DNA from: Planctomycetaceae bacterium UBA4655
Lineage (GTDB): Bacteria; Planctomycetota; Planctomycetia; Pirellulales; UBA1268
Direction of reading: 5' to 3'
DNA length: 5,918 bases
NCBI GenBank assembly: GCA_002405515.1
Contig: DHLZ01000274.1
Coordinates: 1 to 5,918, forward strand
Shown here: positions 1 to 5,253 of the stretch, in pieces
Numbering within the stretch: position 1 is the stretch's first letter
Layout: every line of letters starts with the position of its first letter
Notes under the pieces: model-generated
Seen by the model: the letters and a program-made list of their open reading frames with translations, nothing else
Databases searched by the model: none
Told to the model about the DNA's origin: nothing
Position numbers and translations under genes: made by a program

Positions 1-29
1 TTTCTGCACATCGTCAACTCTCCTCTTGG

Positions 30-99
30 CTCGCGCCTCGGGCTTCCGTGAAAGGCCGCAGGCCGGGTTGCCCGCAGAATAATGTCAACTACTTGATGC
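30..99 (-). repeat. Left arm of a long imperfect inverted repeat
   Basis: The reverse complement of this 70-bp stretch matches 5763-5831 with five mismatches and one single-base gap, by hand alignment. The outer 25 bases (30-54) match 5807-5831 exactly. The outermost 20 bases are the first 20 of the 48-bp unit that is tandemly repeated at the right end of the window, so this arm holds only part of that unit. The match stops abruptly at 99/100, where the SDR gene remnant begins. It looks like one copy of a dispersed genomic repeat. Its nature (mobile, REP-like or other) cannot be decided from two copies. Confidence 0.85.
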
Positions 100-557
100 G
101 CGGGGGCTGGGCAGGGCGATCGCGCGGGGATGCGCCGCCGGCGGCGCGAAGATGGTGCTCGCAGACCGCGACGCGGCGGAGCCTCGAGGATCTCGAGCGG
201 CTGTGCACGGCCACGGTTTCCCGGTTTGGCCGCATTGACGGTCTCGTCAACAACGCGGGCGTCAATTTCGTGAAGCCGGTGTTGGAAGTGACCGAGGAGG
301 AATGGGACCGCGTCATCGACATCGACCTCAAGGGCGCCTTCTTCCTCAGCCAGTTCGTGGCCCGGCGGATGGTGGCCCAGCGACCGGCCGGTGCCGCGAT
401 CGTGCAGATCGCGAGCGTGCACATCATCGCCGCGGTGTTTCTCCTCTCCGACGCCGCCCGGGATTTCACCGGCGCGAACCTCCTCGCCGACCTGGGCATG
501 ACGAGCCTGCTCGTGGGCCGCGAGCCCTGCGCGTCGCGGCCGATCACCGGGGCGTGA
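98..557 (+). pseudogene. Short-chain dehydrogenase/reductase (SDR) remnant, internally deleted
   Basis: Three pieces of a classical SDR oxidoreductase (NAD(P)-dependent, Rossmann fold) are joined. Piece one (about 101-178, frame of codon 107) gives the cofactor-loop segment RGLGRAIARG followed by the second strand KMVLADRDA. Piece two (180-422, a different frame) begins SLEDLERL and continues with FGRIDGLVNNAG, which carries the NNAG motif, then the DLKGAFF helix and the strand ending in IASVH. Piece three (about 426-520) is the C-terminal FLLSDAA, TGANLLAD and GMTS segment. Between pieces one and two about 25 residues are missing and the frame changes. Between pieces two and three about 70-80 residues are missing, including the catalytic YxxxK and the substrate loop. 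Without these it cannot be an active SDR. The 5' end is cut at the repeat arm, so no native start is present. The stop is at 555-557. Family assignment is secure; the original substrate cannot be told. Confidence 0.85.
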
Positions 558-622
558 ACGCATCCGCTCCGCGAAGGGTCCCCTCGCCCGCGGATCCGCC
601 CGGCCCGGTTGGCTGTCCGCCG

Positions 623-840
623 CCAGAGCACAACATGCCAATGATTCGGCATCAGGCAAAACGTCAGCAGTCGCATCGGCACCGCCTCGCAGGTCTCGGC
701 GAGCAGCCTTTTCGAACGCCGCATACGCAGCCGCCGATTGGAGTATCGCCGCCCGCCCAACCGCCCGGTTGAGCACGCGGCAGCCCAGGTCAGGCCAGAG
801 GTGTACATGCGTTTCGTTTTTGGCGTGCCGTTCTTGGCAT
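623..840 (-). pseudogene. REP-associated tyrosine transposase (RAYT, Y1/HUH) remnant
   Basis: Read on the minus strand, an ATG at 840 (MPRTARQ, a RAYT-like opening) is followed by diverged sequence with an in-frame stop. Then 782-708 reads CRVLNRAVGR and, further on, AYAAFEK, the usual RAYT N-terminal strand and helix. After one surplus base (707), the frame 706-623 reads LLAETCEAVPMRLL and CLMPNHWHVVLW. The NHWH pair is the HUH metal-binding motif of Y1 transposases. After this tryptophan all similarity stops, so the helix with the nucleophilic tyrosine is absent. The piece is about one third to two fifths of a usual RAYT and carries at least two frame lesions, so it is inactive. RAYTs are known to mobilise REP hairpins, and a REP-like hairpin lies at 888-913, about 48 bp upstream of this start. 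The 3' truncation point is close to the end of the SDR remnant. Confidence 0.85.
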
Positions 841-887
841 GCCGGGCATGCTGCCAACCTGCCCGCCGGGTGCAACCGACAACCGAA

Positions 888-913
888 GAATCGGCTCCCG
901 TCCCCGATATTCC
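888..913. repeat. REP-like hairpin, copy A
   Basis: The core ATCGGCTCCCGTCCCCGAT (890-908) forms an imperfect hairpin, ATCGG pairing with CCGAT, with flanks GA and ATTC that extend it discontinuously. The same core with one base shift recurs at 5260-5279 (copy B) next to the gspF-like gene. It lies just upstream of the RAYT remnant start, the usual place for a REP element relative to its transposase, and upstream of the propeller gene promoter region. Confidence 0.55.
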
Positions 914-926
914 TTGCTCACGGCGG

Positions 927-956
927 TTGCGAGCGGGCTGGCGGACGGGATATCCT
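927..956 (+). promoter_or_regulatory. Possible sigma-70-type promoter of the propeller gene
   Basis: TTGCGA (927-932) and TATCCT (951-956) are separated by 18 bases, a fair match to -35/-10 boxes. This would put a start near 963 and a leader of about 40 nt before the ATG at 1003. It is seen by eye only, and in GC-rich DNA such matches are often accidental. Confidence 0.3.
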
Positions 957-1002
957 GCTCGCGGGTCTCGTGCTCGCCCCGTTTCTCCTTGGAGCCTTCG
1001 GC

Positions 1003-2007
1003 ATGGTGTCTCGAAAATCTCTGGTGTCGTTCGCGATCGCAGTGCTGCTGGTGGCCCAGGCCGCGGCCGCGGACCTGCCCCAGCCCGTCCGCATGGGTGC
1101 CGGCGCGATGACCTTCGACACCGTCCCCGGCTGGGGGCTCGGCGAGGACGGCAAGTCGCAGATCGGCTCGACCCACGGCGGCGTCTGCGTCGACAAGTCG
1201 GGCAACATCTACACCAGTTCCAGCCTCGGGATCTTCGTCTTCACGCCGGATGGGAAAGTCGCCCGCCGCTTTCTCGGCGACAAATACACCAACTGGCACG
1301 ACATCGAGATCCGCGCCGAGGGCGACGACGAATACCTCTACGGCGCCCGCAACGTCGCCGGCGAGGGGATCAAGGTCCACGCCGTGACGGGGGCCGTCGT
1401 CCTCTCGCTCGGCATTCCGGCGGAATCGGGCCTCAAGATCGGCAAGTGGTCGCCGACCGCGATCACCGTCGCCCCCAACGGCGACATCTTCCTGTCGGAC
1501 GGCTACGCCAGCAACCGCATCTTCAAGTACGACAAGACCGGCAAGTACCTCGCGCACTTCGGCACCAAGGGCAACGGCCTCAAGGAGTTCAACACCGCGC
1601 ACGGCATGACGCTCGACACCCGCTACGACCCGCCACGGCTGCTCATCTGCGACCGCAACCACCAGCCCAAGGGCCGGCTGCTGCACTACGACCTCGAGGG
1701 CAACTACATCGACGAGGTCATCACCGGTCTCGGCATGCCGACCTCGGTCGCCGTCCAGGGAGACTACGTCTCGGTTCCCGATCTCCACGGCCGGCTCGTC
1801 ATTCTCGACAAGAGCAACACCATCATCGCGGTGCTCGGACACAATCCCGACCCCGGCAAGCGGATGAACTTCAACATTCCGCAGAGCCAGTGGGTCGAAG
1901 GGATCTTCAGCGGCACGCACGGATCCTCCTGGGACGCTGCCGGCAACCTCTACGTGCAGGACTGGAACGTCGCCGGCCGGATCATGAAGCTCGCCCGCGT
2001 GAAGTAG
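1003..2007 (+). CDS. Secreted six-bladed beta-propeller (NHL-repeat) protein
   Basis: A 334-residue exported protein. I chose the ATG at 1003, not the upstream in-frame ATG at 769, for two reasons: GGAG at 991-994 sits 8 bases before it, and it opens with a clean Sec signal peptide (VSRK, then a hydrophobic core, cleavage near AQAAA, about residues 20-23). Six propeller blades can be traced: about 59-92, 99-137, 152-187, 200-242, 247-279 and 306-333. They carry NHL-style strands such as APNGDIFLSDGY, NRIFKYDKTGKYLAHFG and DAAGNLYVQDWN. Histidines H58, H99, H200 and H306 stand at the same place, just before the first strand of four blades, where peptidyl-hydroxyglycine amidating-lyase propellers place metal ligands. 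The protein probably acts in the periplasm or at the surface; the ligand or reaction is unknown. The last 26 bp overlap the convergent regulator gene. No terminator is seen after it. Confidence 0.9.
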   Translation: MVSRKSLVSFAIAVLLVAQAAAADLPQPVRMGAGAMTFDTVPGWGLGEDGKSQIGSTHGGVCVDKSGNIYTSSSLGIFVFTPDGKVARRFLGDKYTNWHDIEIRAEGDDEYLYGARNVAGEGIKVHAVTGAVVLSLGIPAESGLKIGKWSPTAITVAPNGDIFLSDGYASNRIFKYDKTGKYLAHFGTKGNGLKEFNTAHGMTLDTRYDPPRLLICDRNHQPKGRLLHYDLEGNYIDEVITGLGMPTSVAVQGDYVSVPDLHGRLVILDKSNTIIAVLGHNPDPGKRMNFNIPQSQWVEGIFSGTHGSSWDAAGNLYVQDWNVAGRIMKLARVK

Positions 2008-2824
2008 GCCCGATTTCGCCATCGACCTGCACCACCGCGGAGCCGGAGTCGATGCGGAGTTGCATGAAGACCTCGCTGATGCGGTGAAAGAGCCAGTTGG
2101 CAACGGATTCGGCCAGCGGCTCGCCCTGACGTCTGCGGATCGTCGTGCCCTCGTCGAGGATCTGTCGGACGATCGGCACGCCCATGACGCTCGCCTTGCA
2201 ATCGATGCCCTCGTCGTCGGCCTGGCTGAGCGTGGCGTCGCAGAGGTACTCGTAGCCCCAACGGGCGGCCGCGACCTGGCCTGTGAGCATTTTCTCCGCG
2301 AGTCGGCTGCGGAGAAGCGGCCCGGAGGCCCGCACGAATGGGCTGTCCACGAGCCGCATCACGAGCCGCGAGGCCACCTCGCGGCCAAGCCCTTTTTCGA
2401 TGTCGCGGCAGCGTTCGTCGTCGGGCTCGATGACGACCACGGAGGGTTTTTCCAGCCTGGTGTCGGCGAGCGTCGAATCGGCACGGGTTCCGACGACAGG
2501 CCGGGCCTCGGCGACGACGAGCCGGTAGGGTCCGGGAGTGATGCCGAAAACGATCGGGTCATCACGGCCGACAGAGGCGTAGTAGTCATCGAGCGCCTTC
2601 CGGAGCCGCGTGACATGCGTGCGAACGTAGGCGCTCTTCGTCGGGCGAAAATCGCTGGGTAGGCCGAGGGCGTGGGTTGCGATCAGCCGCTGGTTGATGG
2701 CGGCCCCGCCGTTCCGGAGCGATTCCTCGACAAAAAAACGCAGCATCGCGGCCATCCGCGGCCGAACGACGAACAGCCGGCTTTCGAGCATCCTTTCAAG
2801 CTGGAAACGGTGGCGCTCCGACAT
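1982..2824 (-). CDS. Winged-helix regulator-like protein with TolB/FlgO-like C-terminal half
   Basis: A 280-residue cytoplasmic protein with no signal peptide or membrane segment. Residues about 5-104 match the N-terminal domain seen in many adenylate-cyclase-like/CadC-like regulators of planctomycetes and acidobacteria: a helix pair (RPRMAAMLRFFVEESL), then INQRLIATHALG, then THVTRLRKALDDYYASVG, then a DPIVFGITPGPYRL strand pair. The arginine-rich RLRK helix is the likely DNA-contact or recognition helix. Residues about 126-260 (VVVIEPDD, GLGREVASRLVMRL, YEYLCDATLS, VANWLFHRIS) resemble the small TolB/FlgO-like domain that often follows it. No TPR repeats or cyclase domain are present, so it is shorter than most relatives. 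No clear ribosome site precedes the ATG at 2824. The 3' end overlaps the propeller gene by 26 bp on the opposite strand. Transcriptional regulation is inferred; targets are unknown. Confidence 0.8.
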   Translation of the reverse strand: MSERHRFQLERMLESRLFVVRPRMAAMLRFFVEESLRNGGAAINQRLIATHALGLPSDFRPTKSAYVRTHVTRLRKALDDYYASVGRDDPIVFGITPGPYRLVVAEARPVVGTRADSTLADTRLEKPSVVVIEPDDERCRDIEKGLGREVASRLVMRLVDSPFVRASGPLLRSRLAEKMLTGQVAAARWGYEYLCDATLSQADDEGIDCKASVMGVPIVRQILDEGTTIRRRQGEPLAESVANWLFHRISEVFMQLRIDSGSAVVQVDGEIGPTSRGRAS

Positions 2825-2895
2825 GGGTTGCCTAGGTGCAAAGTCTTTGGTGAGGCCCGGAGTCGGGCGGGGAGCTTGTGTCGCATGAAGCTCTT

Positions 2896-2920
2896 CCGAT
2901 TATTTAACAATTGTAAGCTA
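2896..2920. promoter_or_regulatory. AT-rich island with palindromic core, upstream of the regulator gene
   Basis: In otherwise GC-rich DNA this short stretch is strongly AT-rich and centres on the perfect palindrome ACAATTGT (2907-2914), within the near-palindrome TTAACAATTGTAA (2904-2916). It lies about 80-95 bp upstream of the regulator ATG. It also lies about 25-45 bp before the terminator hairpin on +. It is a reasonable place for a promoter or operator on either strand, but I could not fix convincing -35/-10 boxes. Confidence 0.3.
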
Positions 2921-2939
2921 TCTGCGCTCCCGCGAGCAG

Positions 2940-2972
2940 GGGGCAACGCGTGCGTTGCCCCTGTTCGTTTTT
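2940..2972 (+). terminator. Strong rho-independent-type terminator on +
   Basis: GGGGCAACG (2940-2948) pairs perfectly with CGTTGCCCC (2953-2961) around the loop CGTG. CTGTTCG and five T (2968-2972) follow. On the opposite strand the hairpin is not followed by T residues, so it is directional. No + strand gene lies in the 930 bp upstream other than the propeller gene ending at 2007. The transcript it ends is therefore either a long 3' tail antisense to the regulator or a short untranslated RNA starting near 2900. Confidence 0.65.
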
Positions 2973-3117
2973 CAGGAGACTAGGATCCGAAGCTCGACGA
3001 GCCTTCAACCCTCAGTTGCAGGAAATGCCGAGCCGCACGGCTGCCATGCGGGCAAGGCTTGACCGCAGTTGTCCGGACGAACTGAAGGTCGGAATCGGCT
3101 GCCGAATCAACACACGA
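2973..3117. other. Intergenic stretch, nothing identified
   Basis: No gene, RNA or convincing regulatory site is seen here. Open frames that cross it lack ribosome sites and family resemblance. Together with the adjoining features it belongs to the 642-bp gene-free interval 2825-3466. Confidence 0.5.
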
Positions 3118-3216
3118 GCAACGCAGCTGTTGCTGAGGTGTTCCGCGACAGCAACGCGACTGTTGCCGAGGCGTACAGCTCAGGTAACGTGTGTGTTGCT
3201 GCTGTCATTCGCACCA
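3118..3216. repeat. Three palindromes on a 33-bp ladder; candidate enhancer sites
   Basis: Three 16-bp sites with arms G(C/T)AAC and GTTGC around 6 bases start at 3118 (GCAACGCAGCTGTTGC), 3151 (GCAACGCGACTGTTGC) and 3184 (GTAACGTGTGTGTTGC), each exactly 33 bp after the last. The sequence after the first two is also alike (TGAGGTGT against CGAGGCGT), so this is a diverged 33-bp tandem repeat whose palindrome is best kept. The spacing is close to three helical turns, which would place the sites on nearly one face of the helix. They lie 173-256 bp upstream of the -24 base of the sigma-54 promoter at 3372-3386, the usual range for bound enhancer activators. Function is inferred; the repeat is seen. 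Confidence 0.6.
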
Positions 3217-3288
3217 GGCAGCATGCGTGGTGCCTGGAGTGAAATGCCCCGCTTCGGACAGGGGCGATGTGCCCGCTTCTGCAGCGGG
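3211..3288 (+). other. Cluster of short hairpins in the upstream control region
   Basis: Three structures follow one another. First, GCACCA (3211-3216) can pair with TGGTGC (3228-3233), or alternatively CCAGGCA (3214-3220) with TGCCTGG (3231-3237); the two stems overlap and exclude each other. Second, GCCCC (3246-3250) pairs with GGGGC (3261-3265). Third, CCCGC (3272-3276) pairs with GCGGG (3284-3288). None has a T tract. They lie between the palindrome ladder and the sigma-54 promoter, upstream of the predicted transcript start, so they could only act as DNA sites or in an RNA not yet defined. Confidence 0.35.
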
Positions 3289-3316
3289 AAATCAGCGAAT
3301 CGCCGTTAAACGTCTG

Positions 3317-3348
3317 GAAAAGCGGTTTTCTGGGCGTGGGGTACCACG
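3317..3348. promoter_or_regulatory. Two inverted repeats just upstream of the sigma-54 promoter
   Basis: GAAAA-GCGG-TTTTC (3317-3330) and CGTGG-GGTA-CCACG (3335-3348) are compact perfect inverted repeats ending 23 bp before the -24 box. They may be protein binding sites in the looped region between enhancer and promoter. This is seen in sequence only, with no known consensus matched. Confidence 0.35.
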
Positions 3349-3371
3349 GTGAGAGCCGAGGGGGCGTTGAT

Positions 3372-3386
3372 TGGCACGCCACTTGC
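3372..3386 (+). promoter_or_regulatory. Sigma-54 (RpoN) -24/-12 promoter
   Basis: TGGCACG (3372-3378), four bases, then TTGC (3383-3386) matches the sigma-54 consensus TGGCACG-N4-TTGC at every fixed position, and a T precedes it as in the pyrimidine-first consensus. The GG and GC doublets have the required spacing. Initiation is predicted near 3398, giving a leader of about 70 nt before the ATG at 3467. The orientation is toward the PEP-CTERM-like gene and no other + gene lies between. Sigma-54 promoters need an enhancer-bound ATPase activator, for which the ladder at 3118-3199 is the obvious candidate site. Confidence 0.8.
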
Positions 3387-3466
3387 GTTAAATGAGGTCG
3401 GTTCGTCGTCCCGCCGGTTTCACCTTCCCTCCCCCCGCCGCCTTCCCGCCTGACAAGGATCAGTTC

Positions 3467-4018
3467 ATGCGAGTCTTCAACTCCTTTGCCGTCGCAACCG
3501 CTGTCTCTGTGATCTCGCTCGTCATCATGCTCTCCCAGCCCGTCGGTGCGGGAACGATCTCCATCAGTGCACCCGCCGTGACCGTCGGCACCGTCTCCAC
3601 GGTCTCGGATTGCCAGGAGGCCAGGTGCACGGACGGAGTGACCACGACGCTCTCGGATCTGTCGTTCATGGCGTCGCCTGCGTTCGAGCAGCCAGTGGCA
3701 TGGATCGACTCCACCGTCTCGACTCCTGTCGGCGTCCCGTCGACACCGATCATGACCCAAGGCCTCGTCCTTTCGGCTGGCACCCTCCTCGATTATGCGT
3801 GGACGCTGACCAGCAGGGCCAAGGACTTCAGGGACTCCAGCGGCGAAGAGAAGCCTGTCGCTTCGACAGCGGGCAGCCGTCATCCCACGATCCATGCCGC
3901 CCCCGAGCCGGACCAACTGGCCTACGCGGCGGGAGCAGCGGCGATGTGCTGTGTCTGGCAGCTGCGACGTTTCCGCCGGTCGCGTTCACTCAGCGGCGTA
4001 ACCGCGGCCGTTGCCTGA
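3467..4018 (+). CDS. PEP-CTERM-like exported protein
   Basis: A 183-residue protein likely exported and then processed at the membrane by an exosortase. The ATG at 3467 is chosen because AAGGA (3455-3459) sits 7 bases upstream and a Sec signal follows: MRVFNSF, then a hydrophobic stretch (about 8-22), cleavage near VGAG (about 26-29). The mature part is rich in Thr, Ser and Val, with one close cysteine pair (C49, C54), and matches no family I recognise. The C-terminus shows the tripartite sorting signal: PEP at 146-148 (codons 3902-3910), a short hydrophobic helix about 150-166 (LAYAAGAAAMCCVWQL) and the basic cluster RRFRRSR (167-173). The ten residues after the basic cluster are more than usual. 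Transcription appears sigma-54 dependent (3372-3386). No exosortase is in the window. It converges on the gspF-like gene across a 154-bp gap. Adhesive or surface-matrix function is inferred from the class, not shown. Confidence 0.75.
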   Translation: MRVFNSFAVATAVSVISLVIMLSQPVGAGTISISAPAVTVGTVSTVSDCQEARCTDGVTTTLSDLSFMASPAFEQPVAWIDSTVSTPVGVPSTPIMTQGLVLSAGTLLDYAWTLTSRAKDFRDSSGEEKPVASTAGSRHPTIHAAPEPDQLAYAAGAAAMCCVWQLRRFRRSRSLSGVTAAVA

Positions 4019-4036
4019 GCGAAGGCATTTCTTTCG

Positions 4037-4075
4037 TCGGCGTCGCCCGGTGGAGTCGAACTCGACCAACGCCGA
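4037..4075. other. Inverted repeat in the convergent gap
   Basis: TCGGCGT (4037-4043) pairs with ACGCCGA (4069-4075), and the enclosed bases can form an inner stem (for example GAGT 4053-4056 with ACTC 4060-4063). It lies 19 bp after the stop of the PEP-CTERM-like gene and about 100 bp past the stop of the convergent gspF-like gene, where a shared terminator would be expected. There is no T tract, so termination is only a possibility. Confidence 0.3.
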
Positions 4076-4080
4076 GCCAT

Positions 4081-4108
4081 CGCTGTCAAATCACCGCTGT
4101 CAAATCAT
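4081..4108. repeat. Two tandem 14-bp repeats
   Basis: CGCTGTCAAATCAC (4081-4094) is followed directly by CGCTGTCAAATCAT (4095-4108), identical but for the last base. It lies in the gap between convergent genes. It is probably a simple slippage duplication. Confidence 0.6.
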
Positions 4109-4172
4109 CTTCCGGACGACACGGCGGATCACCTGCGACCGCTGGCAACGCACCGTGCGCGGCGGCCGGAAA

Positions 4173-5231
4173 TCATCTCCCGTTCGCGATGTCCCCGATG
4201 AGTCCCGCGTAAAACGAGAAGAACCGCACGACGACCAGGGCGATGAGCAGGGCCACCGCGGCCCAGACGGCCCAGCCGGCCATCGTCACGGCGGCGGCCA
4301 GCCCCGCGCGGGCCTCGTCTTCGAGCCGGGGGGCCAGTCGGTCGAGCGTCTCGGGCGTGGTGCCGGTGAGTTCGCCCACGCCCACCGCCTCGATCACGCG
4401 GTTTGGCAGCCGGCCGCTCGCGGCGAGCGCGGCGTCGAGGGTGTCGCCGGCCCGGAGCCGCGACTCGATCTCGGCCGCGGAGATTCGCAGACCCGGCGCG
4501 GCGCCGGCGGCGAGTTCCACGAGCCTGCCCGCATCGAGCCCCGCATGCCCGGCCATGGCCGCCGCCCGGCACCACGCCGCCGCCTCGCCGGCCACGAGCG
4601 CCGGCCCGATGCCGGGCAGCCATGCAGCCAGTCGTCGCACGATGCCGCGATCGCGCCAGCTCCGCGCGGCGAGCGGCACCGCTGCCAGCGCGATGCCGAG
4701 CAGCACCGCAAGCATGGCGAGATACCGCACGAGCCCCGCCCAGCCCTTCAGCCCCAGGCCCAGGATATCGACGGGTCGGCCGCCGATATCGCCGATCGAG
4801 CCCGACACGACGATGAGCACTCCCACGGCGGCGGCCGTAGCGAGCAGCTGGATCGCCGGCTTCACCAGGGCGGCTCGCAGCTGCCGCGCCGCCCGGTCCG
4901 ATTCCGCGAGCGCCGTGGCGAGGCTGCGGAAGACCTCCGGCTCGCGGCCGGTGCGGTCCCCCACCTCGACGATGCTGCTCACGACCGCCGGAAACGCCCC
5001 GCCGGCGGCCCGCAGTGACGCCGCGAGCCCGTCGCCTCCGGCGAGCCCTCGGGCCACCTCCTCCATTCCAGGTCGCCATCGGCCGGGCAGCCTCTCGATC
5101 TCCGTCGCCCATGCCCGCCGCAGGTCGATCCCCGCCCCAACCGCGATCGCCAGCCGCCCGAACAGATCGGCCAACACCCGCGTCGGCATCCGGGGAAATC
5201 GGGAGCGGGAGTTGATTTCCCTGGTTGCCAT
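4173..5231 (-). CDS. GspF/PilC-family type II secretion/type IV pilus inner-membrane protein
   Basis: A 352-residue polytopic inner-membrane protein of the platform family that couples the GspE/PilB ATPase to pseudopilin assembly. Two T2SSF four-helix domains are seen. The first is about 18-123 (LADLFGRLAIAVGAGIDL, then FPAVVSSIVEVGDRTGREPEVF) and the second about 215-310 (EAAAWCRAAAMAGHAGLDAG, then VIEAVGVGELTGTTPETL). Membrane segments lie at about 128-147, 168-189 and 315-338, which is the family's usual domain-TM-TM-domain-TM order. It is somewhat shorter than the usual 400 residues, mainly at the N-terminus. The ATG at 5231 is the first after an upstream stop, but residues 3-14 are encoded by a REP-like repeat (5192-5224), so Met15 at 5189, right where the domain begins, may be the native start. 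Neither start has a good ribosome site. No GspE, GspG or other secretion gene is adjacent, so it is an orphan here. Its role in a specific system is unknown. Confidence 0.85.
   Translation of the reverse strand: MATREINSRSRFPRMPTRVLADLFGRLAIAVGAGIDLRRAWATEIERLPGRWRPGMEEVARGLAGGDGLAASLRAAGGAFPAVVSSIVEVGDRTGREPEVFRSLATALAESDRAARQLRAALVKPAIQLLATAAAVGVLIVVSGSIGDIGGRPVDILGLGLKGWAGLVRYLAMLAVLLGIALAAVPLAARSWRDRGIVRRLAAWLPGIGPALVAGEAAAWCRAAAMAGHAGLDAGRLVELAAGAAPGLRISAAEIESRLRAGDTLDAALAASGRLPNRVIEAVGVGELTGTTPETLDRLAPRLEDEARAGLAAAVTMAGWAVWAAVALLIALVVVRFFSFYAGLIGDIANGR
5192..5224. repeat. REP-like hairpin, copy C, inside the 5' end of the gspF-like gene
   Basis: GGGAAATC (5193-5200) pairs perfectly with GATTTCCC (5214-5221) around a 13-base loop. 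By hand alignment, 27 of 33 bases match the reverse complement of copy B (5254-5286). It overlaps codons 3-14 of the longest reading of the gspF-like gene. Confidence 0.65.
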
Positions 5232-5253
5232 CTCACGTCATTTCTCAGGATGC

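Noticed and set aside
769..1002. Upstream start at 769 for the propeller protein (78 extra residues)
   Set aside because: The extension overlaps the antisense RAYT remnant and the REP-like hairpin, looks non-protein-like, and would bury the signal peptide.
738..2103. Long open frames in other frames over the propeller gene, on both strands
   Set aside because: They follow from high GC and codon bias. Their translations are low-complexity Arg/Pro/Gly or Val/Ala-rich, with no family resemblance, whereas the 1003-2007 frame shows blades and a signal peptide.
2060..2662. 200-codon open frame on + opposite the regulator gene
   Set aside because: It is the mirror of the regulator's codons, without ribosome site or recognisable motif. 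The minus strand shows a coherent domain.
3211..3233. NtrC-type site (GCACCA and TGGTGC half-sites)
   Set aside because: The half-sites are 11 bases apart, far wider than the NtrC consensus spacing.
2950..3309. 119-codon open frame on + crossing the palindrome ladder
   Set aside because: It starts inside the terminator loop, has no ribosome site, and its only regularity is the 33-bp DNA repeat.
3107..3916. 269-codon open frame on - spanning the control region and the PEP-CTERM gene
   Set aside because: It is Arg/Gly/Asp-rich low complexity and crosses the palindrome ladder and the sigma-54 promoter. The + gene has a signal peptide, PEP box and ribosome site.
4037..4075. tRNA-like T-arm on the minus strand (GTTCGA core with flanking pairs)
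   Set aside because: The T-stem does not pair over five bases, there is no acceptor stem, anticodon arm or CCA end, and the inverted repeat explains the pairing.
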